A stretch of DNA of 64,000 nucleotides from Rhodococcus sp. W8901 (GCF_013348805.1 NZ_CP054690.1:3162001-3226000); one strand, 5' to 3'. Positions 40,765 through 49,129 are shown, counted from the stretch's first letter. Numbers and translations are program-made. The notes: a model not told the origin generated them from the letters alone.

Positions 40765-41727
40765 ATGACTGCAACCAAAGAGGGGACTGACGAGCAGGGG
40801 CCCGCGGTCGGCGCGGAGCAACTCAAGTCGTCCCTGCAGCATCTCGTCGGCGCCGTCGCCCAGAAGGGGGTCAAGTCGCTGACCGATACCGTCTCTTCGA
40901 CGGTGGGGAACCTCGACCAGTTCAGCGAGAGCGGTGGCAGTGGAGGTCTCGCGTCCGCCGTGACGGGGCTCGCCCAGGGAGAATCCCCCGCAAAAGTGGC
41001 GCTCAAGGCGGGCATGTCGTCCGTGACGGGGAAGATCAAGGATAAGGGACGCGACCTCAAGGAAGCCCTCACGGGAGGCGGCAAAGGAAAAGGCAAGGGC
41101 AAGAAGGACAAGATCACCAACATCGTCGAACAGATCGACATCGGAGCACCCGTCGACCTGGTGTACGACCAGTGGACGCAGTTCGCCGACTTCCCCCGGT
41201 TCATGAAGAAGCTCGAACAGGTGGAACAGATCTCCGACGAGAAGCTGAGATGGAAGGCTCAGGTCTTCTGGTCCCACCGGTCGTGGGAGTCCACCATCCT
41301 CGAACAGGTCCAGGACGAACGAATCGTCTGGCGCTCGAAAGGCGACAAGGGGTACCTGGACGGCGCGGTCACCTTCCACGAACTCACCCCCGACCTCACC
41401 AGGGTGCTGGTCGTGATCGAGTACCACCCGCAAGGCTTCTTCGAGAAGACCGGAAACATCTGGCGCGCCCAGGGACGCCGAATCCGATTGGAACTCAAAC
41501 ACTTCCGACGCCAGGTCATGATACAGACACTCCTTCATCCGGAGGAGATCGAGGGCTGGCACGGGGAGATCCACGACGGCGAGGTGGTACCGGAAGAGGA
41601 CCTCGAGGAGGGCCCCGAAGACGACGTAGAGGAACCCGACGAGAGCGAGGACGAGGAGCCGGACGACGGCGAGGACGAGGAGCCGGACGACGGCGAGGAA
41701 GCGGAATCCGGGTCCCGGGAGGAGTGA
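40765..41727 (+). CDS. gvpZ: SRPBCC-domain gas vesicle protein GvpZ
   Basis: 320 residues. An N-terminal helical part rich in Gly and Lys is followed by a START/SRPBCC (polyketide-cyclase-like) domain at about 110-245 ([36 protein letters not shown]...[19 protein letters not shown]). The tail is acidic and contains two exact copies of a 24-base unit (41650-41697; protein DEEPDDGE repeated). SRPBCC domains bind hydrophobic ligands, so a lipid or chaperone role at the vesicle wall is possible. GGGAGG lies eight bases before the ATG. Confidence 0.82.
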   Translation: MTATKEGTDEQGPAVGAEQLKSSLQHLVGAVAQKGVKSLTDTVSSTVGNLDQFSESGGSGGLASAVTGLAQGESPAKVALKAGMSSVTGKIKDKGRDLKEALTGGGKGKGKGKKDKITNIVEQIDIGAPVDLVYDQWTQFADFPRFMKKLEQVEQISDEKLRWKAQVFWSHRSWESTILEQVQDERIVWRSKGDKGYLDGAVTFHELTPDLTRVLVVIEYHPQGFFEKTGNIWRAQGRRIRLELKHFRRQVMIQTLLHPEEIEGWHGEIHDGEVVPEEDLEEGPEDDVEEPDESEDEEPDDGEDEEPDDGEEAESGSREE

Positions 41728-41734
41728 TCGGAAG

Positions 41735-42133
41735 ATGACCATGGTTCAAGGAGGCGGTGGCGCGGGCGGCCCGAGTTCCCAGAGCCTCGCGGACGTCGTG
41801 GACACGATCCTCGACAAGGGCCTCGTAATCGACGCCTACGTTCGACTATCCCTCGTGGGCATCGAACTCGTCACCATCGATGCACGCGTCGTGGTCGCCA
41901 GTGTCGACACGTACCTACGGTTCGCGGAGGCAGTCAATCGTCTGGAGATCTCGGAGACCCAGCCGAAGGGCCTGCCAGACATGGTGCAGGACATGACCAC
42001 GGGCGTGGCGGAAGGGAAGACGAAGGGTGCCATCGAGGCGGCCGGCGAGAAGGTACTCGACTTTCTCGGCGGTTCCCAGGACGAGCGCGAGCAGCAGCAT
42101 CGCGGACACTCCGGCGGAGGCAAGGAGCGATGA
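41735..42133 (+). CDS. gvpA: Gas vesicle structural protein GvpA
   Basis: 132 residues, PF00741 type. The rib-forming core is [59 protein letters not shown] (about 14-72): helix, two beta strands, helix. It has a longer C-terminal tail than cyanobacterial GvpA, ending in a Gly/His-rich segment. It is the best candidate for the main wall protein, because the other two PF00741 proteins in the operon resemble GvpJ and GvpS. GGGAGGAG precedes the ATG. Confidence 0.9.
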   Translation: MTMVQGGGGAGGPSSQSLADVVDTILDKGLVIDAYVRLSLVGIELVTIDARVVVASVDTYLRFAEAVNRLEISETQPKGLPDMVQDMTTGVAEGKTKGAIEAAGEKVLDFLGGSQDEREQQHRGHSGGGKER

Positions 42134-42912
42134 ACGAAGAACAATCCGCGCCGGAAGAACGGCGCCCGGTGGTGTACGTGTACGGCTTGGTGCCCGCGGA
42201 CGTGGAAGTGAAAGAGGACGCCACCGGCATCGGCTCGCCACCCCGGCCACTGAAGATCGTGACGCACGACGACGTCGCCGCACTGGTCAGCGAGATCGAT
42301 CCGAATTCACCGTTGGGCAGCTCCGACGATCTTCGAGCCCACGCGGCTGTACTCGACGCCACGGTCACGGCGGCACCGGTGCTGCCGTTGCGCTTCGGTG
42401 CGGTGCTCACCGATACCGATGCAGTGGTTTCCGAGCTTCTCGAACAGTATCGAGACGAGTTCCACGACGCGCTCGAGCAACTCGAGGGAATGGTTCAGTT
42501 CGTCGTCAAGGGCAGGTACGTCGAGGACGCGATCCTGCGGGAGATCTTGTCGGATGACCCCGAGGCCGGACGCCTGCGCGAGGCCATACGCGACCAGACG
42601 GAGGACGTGACCCGCGACGAGCGCCTCGCGCTCGGTGAGCTGATCAGCCGGGCGCTCACCGGCAAACGTGAGCAGGACACCCAACGCATCGTCGAGGCGG
42701 TCGAACCGGTCGCCGCGGCCGTGTCGGCGCGCGAGCCGACCGACGACGAGGAGGCCGGTTCCGTAGCCGTGCTGATCCCCGCGGACCGGACGGACGAGTT
42801 GGAAGAAGCGGTGGCTCCGCTGATCGACGAATGGCAGGGAAGGATCGACGTTACGGTGACCGGTCCGTTGGCCGCATACGACTTCGTGAAGACACGGGCA
42901 CCGGGAACCTGA
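42130..42912 (+). CDS. gvpF: Gas vesicle protein GvpF
   Basis: 260 residues of the GvpL/GvpF family. [13 protein letters not shown] starts the N-terminal domain. [40 protein letters not shown] is the family signature, and the C-terminal ferredoxin-like part ([33 protein letters not shown]) is present. GvpF binds GvpA and prevents its premature aggregation during assembly. It overlaps gvpA by ATGA; GGAGGCAAGGAG lies ahead. Confidence 0.92.
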   Translation: MNEEQSAPEERRPVVYVYGLVPADVEVKEDATGIGSPPRPLKIVTHDDVAALVSEIDPNSPLGSSDDLRAHAAVLDATVTAAPVLPLRFGAVLTDTDAVVSELLEQYRDEFHDALEQLEGMVQFVVKGRYVEDAILREILSDDPEAGRLREAIRDQTEDVTRDERLALGELISRALTGKREQDTQRIVEAVEPVAAAVSAREPTDDEEAGSVAVLIPADRTDELEEAVAPLIDEWQGRIDVTVTGPLAAYDFVKTRAPGT

Positions 42913-42913
42913 C

Positions 42914-43174
42914 ATGGGCCTCTTCTCAGCCATCTTCGGGCTCCCACTGGCCCCGGTCCGGGGCGTGGTGTGGATCGGGGAAGTCGTACGCCGTCAGGTC
43001 GAGGAGGAGACGACGAGCCCCGCCGCGATGCGCCGCGACCTCGAGGTGATCGAGGAGGGCCGGCGTTCGGGGCAGATGTCGGAGGACGAAGCCGCCCGTG
43101 CCGAGGACGAGATCCTTCACCGGGTCACGCGCCCCAGGGACGTCGACGCCCGTGGCGGGGGGAGTGAACGATGA
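42914..43174 (+). CDS. gvpG: Gas vesicle protein GvpG
   Basis: 86 residues. MGLFSAIFGLPLAPVRGVVWIGEVVRRQVEEE is the typical GvpG N-terminus, followed by a helical AAMRRDLEVIEEGRRSGQMSEDEAARAEDEIL. GvpG is an accessory assembly protein working with GvpF/L. It starts one base after the gvpF stop and overlaps gvpO by ATGA. Confidence 0.92.
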   Translation: MGLFSAIFGLPLAPVRGVVWIGEVVRRQVEEETTSPAAMRRDLEVIEEGRRSGQMSEDEAARAEDEILHRVTRPRDVDARGGGSER

Positions 43175-43470
43175 CCGGGCCGCGAGATCCGGACGACCAC
43201 ACCGACTTGACCGCACCGGAGGCGGCCGCCGAGGCCGCTCGGCAGATCGCCGCACTCACCGGTCGGACCCCGATCGGAGCGGTGTCCGTCGCGCCGAGCG
43301 ACGAAGGGTGGTCCGTCGAGGTGGAGGTCGTCGAGGATCGCCGTATCCCGTCGTCCTCCGACGTCCTGGCCATCTACGTCGTCGTCCTCGACATGGACGG
43401 AATGCTGCTGTCCTACCGGAGGAGCCGGCAGTACACGCGCGGTCGCTCCGAGAAGGGTGCTCAACAGTGA
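43171..43470 (+). CDS. gvpO: Gas vesicle protein GvpO
   Basis: 99 residues. AARQIAALTGRTPIGAVSVAPSDEGWSVEVEVVEDRRIPSSSDVLAIYVVVLDMDGMLLSYRRSRQYTRG is the complete GvpO fold. In Streptomyces clusters gvpO precedes gvpA; here it is between gvpG and gvpJ. It is required for vesicle formation in haloarchaea. GTGA overlap with the next gene. Confidence 0.92.
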   Translation: MTGPRDPDDHTDLTAPEAAAEAARQIAALTGRTPIGAVSVAPSDEGWSVEVEVVEDRRIPSSSDVLAIYVVVLDMDGMLLSYRRSRQYTRGRSEKGAQQ

Positions 43471-43883
43471 CGAGGTCGAGCGGCGGATCGAACTACCCGC
43501 AGCAGTACAGCCAGGGTCTCGGCGGCGCGGGCCACGAGCCGGCCAACCTCGGCGACATCCTCGAACGGGTCCTGGACAAGGGCATCGTGATCGCCGGCGA
43601 TATTCGGGTCAATCTCCTCGACATCGAACTGCTGACCATCAAGCTGCGCCTGGTGATCGCGTCGCTCGAAACTGCGCGCGAGGTCGGAATCGACTGGTGG
43701 GAACACGATCCGTGGCTGTCGGGAGGCAATCGCGACCTGGAACTCGAGAACGAGCGTCTGCGCTCGCGCATCGCGGCTCTCGAGTCCGGCGAGGGGCGGA
43801 TCGCGGATGTGACGACCGGCCCGCAACAGGCGGTGGAACCGGCCGAATCCCCCGCCGAGGAGGAGCACGACGATGACCCCTGA
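43467..43883 (+). CDS. gvpJ: Gas vesicle protein GvpJ
   Basis: 138 residues, PF00741 core NLGDILERVLDKGIVIAGDIRVNLLDIELLTIKLRLVIASLETAREVGIDWWEHDPWL, then a coiled-coil (DLELENERLRSRIAALES) and an acidic tail. The IDWW segment and coiled coil mark it as the minor wall protein GvpJ rather than GvpA; it probably acts at vesicle tips. It begins with GTG overlapping the gvpO stop; its 3' end overlaps gvpL by 11 bases. Confidence 0.88.
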   Translation: MTRSSGGSNYPQQYSQGLGGAGHEPANLGDILERVLDKGIVIAGDIRVNLLDIELLTIKLRLVIASLETAREVGIDWWEHDPWLSGGNRDLELENERLRSRIAALESGEGRIADVTTGPQQAVEPAESPAEEEHDDDP

Positions 43884-44652
43884 CGACGGCGTGTGGGTAT
43901 ACGCGGTGACCACGGAGGGGCCGTTTCCCGGCGGAATCTCCGGCATCCGCGGCGTGGCCGGCGAGGAACTGCGCACGGTCACCGAGTCGGGCTTCGCGGC
44001 TGTCGTCGGCACAGTGCGACTCGACACGTTCGGCGAGGAGGCGCTGCGCCGCAATCTGGAAGACCTCGACTGGCTTGCCGAGACGGCACGTCGTCACGAT
44101 GCGGTCGTCGCCGCGATCTGCGCCGGTGGCGCCACCGTGCCGCTGCGCCTGGCGACGGTGTACTTCGACGACGACCGGGTGCGAACGATGTTGCGCGACA
44201 ACGCCCAGCAGCTCGGTGAGGCATTGGAGCAGATCACCGATCGCTCCGAATGGGGCGTGCGGTCCTATCTCGATCGCGCCCGCACCGAACCGCGGGACGC
44301 ACGTGAGAAGACCGGCAGACCTTCCGGGACGGCGTATCTGATGCAGCGGCGCGCGCAGGCGGCCGCCCGGGAGGAAGCCGAATCCGCCGCCGGCCGGCGC
44401 GCGGACGAGATCTTCGCCGAGCTGTCGCGGTGGGCGGTGGCCGGCGCCCGACAGCCACCCTCTCCCCCGGATCTGTCCTCGCGCCGCTCCCAGGAAATCC
44501 TCAATGCATCGTTCCTGGTCGACAACGAGCACCACCGCGAGTTCGTCACTGCCGTCGAGCAACTCGACACTCGGTTCGACGACGTGGAACTGGTGCTCAC
44601 CGGTCCCTGGCCGCCGTACTCCTTCACCTCCGTGGAGGCGAGCGCCCGATGA
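43873..44652 (+). CDS. gvpL: Gas vesicle protein GvpL
   Basis: 259 residues, second GvpL/GvpF-family protein. VWVYAVTTEGPF, DAVVAAICAGGATVPLRLATVYFDDDRVRTMLRDNAQQLGEALEQI and the C-terminal ILNASFLVDNEHHREFVTAVEQLDTRFDDVELVLTGPWPPYSF are characteristic. GvpL is thought to recruit other accessory Gvp proteins. It overlaps both neighbours. Confidence 0.92.
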   Translation: MTPDDGVWVYAVTTEGPFPGGISGIRGVAGEELRTVTESGFAAVVGTVRLDTFGEEALRRNLEDLDWLAETARRHDAVVAAICAGGATVPLRLATVYFDDDRVRTMLRDNAQQLGEALEQITDRSEWGVRSYLDRARTEPRDAREKTGRPSGTAYLMQRRAQAAAREEAESAAGRRADEIFAELSRWAVAGARQPPSPPDLSSRRSQEILNASFLVDNEHHREFVTAVEQLDTRFDDVELVLTGPWPPYSFTSVEASAR

Positions 44653-44846
44653 GCACCGCCCCGGACCGTCGGATAGCGCTGGTCGATCTCCTGGACCGCG
44701 TCCTCGGCGGAGGCGTCGTGGTCGCGGGCGAGATCACCCTCTCGATCGCCGACGTCGACATGGTGCACATCTCGCTCCGCACGCTCGTGTCGTCGGTCAG
44801 TGCGCTGACGCCGCCGCCCGCCGGGACGCCGGAGAGCCGACGGTGA
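44649..44846 (+). CDS. gvpS: Gas vesicle protein GvpS (short GvpA-like)
   Basis: 65 residues: DRRIALVDLLDRVLGGGVVVAGEITLSIADVDMVHISLRTLVSSVSAL is a bare PF00741 core without tail. The position between gvpL and gvpK is that of gvpS in Streptomyces. Probably a minor wall protein. ATGA overlap with gvpL and GTGA overlap with gvpK. Confidence 0.88.
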   Translation: MSTAPDRRIALVDLLDRVLGGGVVVAGEITLSIADVDMVHISLRTLVSSVSALTPPPAGTPESRR

Positions 44847-45184
44847 ACGCATCGCCCGATGGTCCGGATTCGAGCGAGGCCGCCACGTCGCGTCCTCGCC
44901 AGCCGTCGATCCGCCAGCGGATCGACGCCGACCCCGAGTCGGTCGAGCGCGGGCTCGTCGCTCTGGTCCTCACGCTCGTCGAACTGCTGCGGCAACTCAT
45001 GGAACGGCAGGCGCTGCGCCGGGTGGACGCCGGCGATCTCTCCGACGACCAGATCGAACGCATCGGCACCACTCTGATGATGCTCGAGGAGAAGATGGAG
45101 GAGCTGCGTGAGCATTTCGGCCTCGAACCGGAGGATCTCAACATCGATCTGGGCCCTCTTGGTCCGCTACTGGCAGACGACTGA
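44843..45184 (+). CDS. gvpK: Gas vesicle protein GvpK
   Basis: 113 residues: RIDADPESVERGLVALVLTLVELLRQLMERQALRRVDAGDLSDDQIERIGTTLMMLEEKMEELREHFGLEPEDLNIDLGPLGPLL is a full GvpK. It is needed for vesicle formation in other organisms. Starts with GTG overlapping the gvpS stop. It is the last gene of the operon; no clear terminator hairpin follows. Confidence 0.93.
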   Translation: MNASPDGPDSSEAATSRPRQPSIRQRIDADPESVERGLVALVLTLVELLRQLMERQALRRVDAGDLSDDQIERIGTTLMMLEEKMEELREHFGLEPEDLNIDLGPLGPLLADD

Positions 45185-45220
45185 TCTGCCGCAGAGTTTC
45201 CCGACGTCACCGTCCTGCGG

Positions 45221-45544
45221 TTGCCGCGGAAGTGGCGTTCTGCGACGGCGACACGGTGTGGCAGCCCGGGGCTCTCGCCATCCGCCGCGGACGTCCTCGA
45301 TCGGTACCCAGGACTGGACACGGTCACCGGCCGGCGCCTCGTGGAGCCGACACTCGCGGAGGACCCACTGACACCGGAACTGCGCAGTTCTCCTGTTGTC
45401 GGCCCCGAGTCGATGCCCGGCCCGCCGCTCCTGGGCATCATGCCGGGCCTGACGATGATGGCCGCCGTGCCATTCCTGGAGGTCGGTCGGTTGCTGGCGC
45501 GAGGACGTCACCCTCCACCACCGGCCCCTCGACGGCGCGGATAA
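45221..45544 (+). other. Possible degenerate coding stretch, unidentified
   Basis: An open frame with coding-like codon bias (DVLDRYPGLDTVTGRRLVEP, TLAEDPLTPELRSSPVVGPE, PLLGIMPGLTMMAAVPFLEVGRLLARG) but no good start, no ribosome binding site and no family I recognise. Together with 45585-45863 it fills the 700 bases between gvpK and the anti-sigma gene. It may be the tail of a decayed gene. Confidence 0.3.
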
Positions 45545-45584
45545 GTCCCGTGGGGTGGGAATCGGTGAGATGTCCCGCATTTGC

Positions 45585-45863
45585 CTATCCGTAGAGTTTG
45601 AGATCCCGGTCGAACGATGGAGGCCGTACGGTGGTCCGGCCGTCGTACTGGGTGATCAGCACGCGCCCTGCCGGGATTCGCGCGCGCGTCGGTGCGGCCT
45701 CGCCGCGCATCCGTGTCTGGACACGGTCGAGCCGCATGACGTGTGCAGTGCCGTGGATTCCCTGTGTGACTCCTCCCTGGATTTCTTCCAGTGCCCCGGA
45801 GTTTGGAATCGACGCACCGCGGGAATCCTCCGATCGAAGCCGCCTACCGGATCCACCTGTCAC
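45585..45863 (-). CDS. Hypothetical protein, low support
   Basis: Up to 92 residues; the second half (RMRGEAAPTRARIPAGRVLI, TQYDGRTTVRPPSFDRDLKLYG) looks protein-like, the first half less so. No domain, membrane segment or clear ribosome binding site is seen, and it overlaps the plus-strand promoter at 45801. It could be a truncated gene. Confidence 0.3.
   Translation of the reverse strand: MTGGSGRRLRSEDSRGASIPNSGALEEIQGGVTQGIHGTAHVMRLDRVQTRMRGEAAPTRARIPAGRVLITQYDGRTTVRPPSFDRDLKLYG
45801..45826 (+). promoter_or_regulatory. SigF-type promoter of the rsbW-sigF operon
   Basis: GTTT, 16 bases, GGGAAT, one mismatch from consensus, 61 bases before the anti-sigma start. It implies autoregulation, as known for usfX-sigF in mycobacteria. 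Confidence 0.7.
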
Positions 45864-45886
45864 GCCCAGTTTCGAAGCGAGGCGTC

Positions 45887-46327
45887 ATGAGCGAAGCGTG
45901 TCTCTCCACGAGACGAAGCGAGGACTCCGCGCCTGTCATCGAGTTACGCACCGCGGCCGACGCCTACCAACTGGCCGCGATTCGGCGCGTATCCACGTCG
46001 TTGGCAGCGCAATGCGACATGACACTCGACCAACTCGCCGATCTGCGGCTTGCTGTCGACGAGGCCTGCAGCATCCTGCTGCGAATCGCACTTCCCGACA
46101 GCGTCATCGTCTGCACGTTTCGCGTGAGTGCCGATTCGTTCGACTTCGCCGGTTGCGTCCCCACCACCGGCGCTGAACTGGAAGGGCAGTACGAGCAGAC
46201 GTTCGGTTGGCATGTCCTTCGTACGCTCACCAACGAACTGGCTCTCGATCGGCATCCCGGCACTGGAGACGGCCGGTCCCCCACCATCACCATCTCGTTC
46301 GCGATGCGGTGCGGGGAGAGCGTGTGA
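45887..46327 (+). CDS. RsbW/UsfX-like anti-sigma factor
   Basis: 146 residues with a GHKL-type ATPase fold. AADAYQLAAIRRVSTSLAAQCDMTLDQLADLRLAVDEACSILL contains the first helix and N-box region (Glu present, the usual Mg-binding Asn replaced, as is common in actinobacterial SigF antagonists); FGWHVLRTLTNEL and TITISFAM follow. It should hold SigF inactive until an anti-anti-sigma factor binds. GTGA overlap with sigF and a SigF promoter upstream support the pairing. GAGG lies before the ATG. Confidence 0.88.
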   Translation: MSEACLSTRRSEDSAPVIELRTAADAYQLAAIRRVSTSLAAQCDMTLDQLADLRLAVDEACSILLRIALPDSVIVCTFRVSADSFDFAGCVPTTGAELEGQYEQTFGWHVLRTLTNELALDRHPGTGDGRSPTITISFAMRCGESV

Positions 46328-47103
46328 CACCCCGAACAACCGATCGGCCGGACGAGTACGACGACGTGAAGCCGATGTTCATGTTGTTGGAATCGCTGGG
46401 CGAATCGGACCCAGCACGCGCAGAACTGCGGCAGAGGATCATTACGCGCTGCCTTCCGCTTGCCGAGCACATCGCCCGGCGTTTCGACCGACGGGGTGAG
46501 CCCCTCGAGGACCTGGTGCAGGTCGCCAGCATCGGCCTCGTCAACGCCGTGGACCGCTACGACGTCACTCGTGGCTCGGACTTCCTCGCCTTTGCAGTGC
46601 CCACGATCATGGGGGAGGTCCGACGTCACTTCCGTGACACCGGCTGGGCCGTGCGGGTGCCCCGGCGACTGAAGGAGCTTCATCTCGACCTGATCAAGGT
46701 GTCGTCGAGTCTGTCCCAGCGGCTAGGGCGCTCGCCGACGACCCGCGAGATGGCCGAAGAACTCGGGATCGGGATCGACGATGTCGCTCAGGGCCTGCAG
46801 GCCGCCAACGGTTATCAAGCCCTTTCTGTCGACGGGACCGCTGGTGGCAGTCTCAAATCAGGATCGACGCTGGCTGATCTGTTGGGCGACACCGATTCGT
46901 ACCTCGCCGCGGTCGAGGATCACGAAACGCTGCGGGTCATCCTCGAAGGGTTACCGGACCGGGAACGCACGGTGCTGTTGCTCCGGTTCTTCGGCGATCA
47001 GACGCAGTCGCAGATCGCGGCCCGCGTGGGTGTCTCCCAGATGCACGTCTCCAGGATCCTCTCCGATACGCTGGCCAGACTACGTGCACAGGTGGAGCTA
47101 TAG
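46324..47103 (+). CDS. sigF: RNA polymerase sigma factor SigF/SigB type
   Basis: 259 residues, group 3 sigma factor. Region 2 is at about 35-115 (LPLAEHIARRFDRRGEPLEDLVQVASIGLVNAVDRYDVTRGSDFLAFAVPTIMGEVRRHFRD). Region 3 is near 120-175 (RVPRRLKELHLDLIKVSSSLSQRLGRSPTTREMAEELGI). Region 4 has the HTH near 235 (TQSQIAARVGVSQMHVSRILSDTLARL). Controls general-stress and stationary-phase genes in relatives. Starts with GTG overlapping the anti-sigma stop. Seven SigF-like promoters occur within 13 kb around it. Confidence 0.94.
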   Translation: MTPRTTDRPDEYDDVKPMFMLLESLGESDPARAELRQRIITRCLPLAEHIARRFDRRGEPLEDLVQVASIGLVNAVDRYDVTRGSDFLAFAVPTIMGEVRRHFRDTGWAVRVPRRLKELHLDLIKVSSSLSQRLGRSPTTREMAEELGIGIDDVAQGLQAANGYQALSVDGTAGGSLKSGSTLADLLGDTDSYLAAVEDHETLRVILEGLPDRERTVLLLRFFGDQTQSQIAARVGVSQMHVSRILSDTLARLRAQVEL

Positions 47104-47133
47104 TGCCGTCAGTCAGATAGTGCCGTCAGTCAG
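47101..47133. repeat. Tandem 17-base duplication at the sigF stop
   Basis: TAGTGCCGTCAGTCAGA at 47101-47117 is repeated at 47118-47133 (16 of 17 bases). The first copy contains the sigF stop codon and the second overlaps the stop of the convergent gene at 47130. Confidence 0.85.
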
Positions 47134-47366
47134 CCACCGGACAGTCTGCTGGCCAGCAACTCCTTGCTCTGCTCGGCACCTTTCCTGCTCTCACTCTGGG
47201 CGCGGCGGAAGAACTCCGCCAGTTCTCCGTCACCGTCGCGTTCGGCATCGGCGATGTAGTTCTCGAGCCGGAGGGCGTTGTTCATGCAGGTCTCGGCGAA
47301 CCAGATCAGATCGTAGGTCTTGTCGACGGTCCCGGTGACGCCTCCGGTCTCCGATGAATGCGACAT
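47130..47366 (-). CDS. Small helical hypothetical protein
   Basis: 78 residues, soluble and strongly helical: TGTVDKTYDLIWFAETCMNNALRLENYIADAERDGDGELAEFFRRAQSESRKGAEQSKELLASRL. It resembles short conserved proteins of Rhodococcus and Gordonia stress regions; the two-helix, acidic pattern is ferritin-like but no metal ligands can be assigned. GAGGAG lies eight bases before the ATG and a SigF-type promoter lies 39 bases upstream. Function unknown. Confidence 0.75.
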   Translation of the reverse strand: MSHSSETGGVTGTVDKTYDLIWFAETCMNNALRLENYIADAERDGDGELAEFFRRAQSESRKGAEQSKELLASRLSGG

Positions 47367-47404
47367 CTGCTCGTCTCCTCGTTCGATGTTCCTCATGGCA
47401 CGGC

Positions 47405-47430
47405 GTACCCACTTCACGACGCCGGAAACC
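47405..47430 (-). promoter_or_regulatory. SigF-type promoter for the 78-residue gene
   Basis: On the minus strand GGTT, 16 bases, GGGTAC; one mismatch from consensus. The nearest downstream gene is the ATG at 47366. Confidence 0.65.
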
Positions 47431-47622
47431 TGATGCCGGCAGTCCCGACGCGATGCGCCAGGCTGTACACGAGGACGAGTCGGTGTTAGAAACAAGAGAG
47501 GTTGAACACCCAGCCTGTCCAGCAACGGTGACGGACATTTCTGGCCGTCATGGAACGGACGTCTCGACCGAGTTCCACACGAGGCGCCATCCAACACGTT
47601 TGCACCGGATGGAGGCAACGAC

Positions 47623-48078
47623 GTGTCTGATCTTCCAACTTCGGCAATGGTCATCCTTCGCGCATCGGCAAGGAGATACGAGACCGCTTCGGATAGCGTC
47701 ACGGCATCGGATCCGACGGCCCTGCTGGTCGAACTCTTGGTCGACTTGGACCTCAGCACGGTAGACCGCTTCCGGCGGTCGTTCAAATCTTTGCTTCACG
47801 AAGCGTCAGGAGCCAGACCGGCGATCGGCGATCTGATCGTGCTCGACCTCTCCCGGGTCGACTTCATCGGAGTCGACGGCGCTTCGGCTCTGGTCGACGC
47901 GAAGGAGTTGGCCGCCGGATACGGTCTCGAGCTCGCGCTCGTCACTGCGACGCGGGGCGTCGAGCATGCTCTCGCTGCAACCGGGGTGAGCCAGATCTTC
48001 ACGTGTCACGGGACTGTCGCGTCGGCCCTGGCGTTCGGGTCGAGCCATCTCGGCGCGCTGACCGACTTGGCGTACTGA
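47623..48078 (+). CDS. STAS-domain protein (anti-anti-sigma-like)
   Basis: 151 residues with one STAS domain at about 35-135 (LLVELLVDLDLSTVDRFRRSFKSLLHE, DLIVLDLSRVDFIGVDGASALVDAKELAAGYGLELALVTATRGVEHALAATGV). In SpoIIAA/RsbV the residue before the conserved Gly is the phosphorylated Ser; here it is Asp85, so the usual phospho-switch is absent or mimicked. It likely binds the anti-sigma factor next door, but could serve another sigma system. GTG start with GGAGG seven bases before. Confidence 0.85.
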   Translation: MSDLPTSAMVILRASARRYETASDSVTASDPTALLVELLVDLDLSTVDRFRRSFKSLLHEASGARPAIGDLIVLDLSRVDFIGVDGASALVDAKELAAGYGLELALVTATRGVEHALAATGVSQIFTCHGTVASALAFGSSHLGALTDLAY

Positions 48079-48649
48079 TCGCGCGGGTGGATGGAGACAT
48101 CCAGATGCAAGACGACACCGTTCGCCCCACTGCGTGAGCGTTTCGCGGACATCCCGGATCGTGCCCAGAGCAGCGGACACCGCCTGCCGGTATGACGCTG
48201 ATGGCACTGGCGCTTTCCGGCCGGACCCACCAAGAGGCGAGCGTCGAACTCAAAGTCGTTAGTCGGCAGCTTCTGGACAAGACCGTGCCCGTCAGGGTGG
48301 TTGAGTGCGACGGCCACAAGTACAACCAATACTGTTACACGACAAGCACTTCCAGATACCCCGGCAGAAGCGGTGGTACGACGGGAACACTCCGGGACCA
48401 CCCGAGAAGCCGCGGAGTGACTGGGGCTCGTCGTCGAGTCGTGCACCTGCGCCCGACCGGGGACGCCGTCGGTGGCGCAGACCAGGGAGATCAGCGCGGA
48501 CGACGGGACCTTCCGTATTGGCTGCTTGTTAGCCCGCCAAGGAGGCTCCGTCGAATCTCGAGAGTCGGCGTCGGCGTCGGCGAGAACATCATGGGACCTT
48601 GTTCGCAGGGACGCCCACTACCGTCCCAGCAAGGAGGTATAACCGAGCA
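48079..48649. other. 571-base stretch without a supported gene
   Basis: Open frames exist on both strands but none has a good start, ribosome binding site or recognisable protein. Base composition is locally lower in GC (around 48240-48360) than the neighbours, which suggests older decayed or transferred DNA. Confidence 0.4.
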
Positions 48650-49129
48650 ATGGCGATCCCTCATAACGACGGCGGCGCGCTGGCAGATGAAGTCTCCGAC
48701 CTCGCACAGAAGGCCGGGCGAACGGTCGGCACTGGCGAATCTCTGACCGGGGGACACATTTCGTGCCTCCTCGCCGCCGCTCCAAGCTCGTCCGCCTGGT
48801 TCCGCGGCACCATCGTCGCCTACTCGAGTGCCGTCAAGCACGATCTGCTCGAGGTGCCGACTGGACCGGTCGTCTCGGAACGCGCGGCACGCAGCATGGC
48901 GGTGGCTACCGCAAAGCTCCTGAACGCCGACACCGTGGTCGCGGTGACGGGCGCCGCCGGCCCCGACGGGCAGGACGGCCAGGAACCCGGGACTGTGTGG
49001 TTCGGGCTCTTCGACCGCGGATCCGTCAGCGCACTGCAGAAATCCTTCACGGGCAATCCGACCGACGTCGTCGAGTTGACCGCTCACCACGCACTCGAAT
49101 TGCTCGTGAACTGCCTTCGTGCCGGATGA
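48650..49129 (+). CDS. CinA C-terminal domain protein (PncC-type NMN amidase)
   Basis: 159 residues, single CinA_C domain: VGTGESLTGGHISCLLAAAPSSSAWFRGTIVAYSSAVKHDLLEV, then VVSERAARSMAVATAKLLNADTVVAVTGAAGPDGQDGQEPGTVWFGL. Family members deamidate nicotinamide mononucleotide in pyridine-nucleotide recycling. The N-terminal molybdopterin-like domain of full CinA is absent. AAGGAGG lies about 12 bases before the ATG. It stands in the stress island rather than near recA, so it is probably an accessory copy. Confidence 0.9.
   Translation: MAIPHNDGGALADEVSDLAQKAGRTVGTGESLTGGHISCLLAAAPSSSAWFRGTIVAYSSAVKHDLLEVPTGPVVSERAARSMAVATAKLLNADTVVAVTGAAGPDGQDGQEPGTVWFGLFDRGSVSALQKSFTGNPTDVVELTAHHALELLVNCLRAG

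Noticed and set aside
40072-41742. A 556-codon minus-strand frame through gvpY and gvpZ
   Set aside because: Antisense shadow of high-GC coding sequence; the plus strand has the gvp genes with ribosome sites and overlaps.
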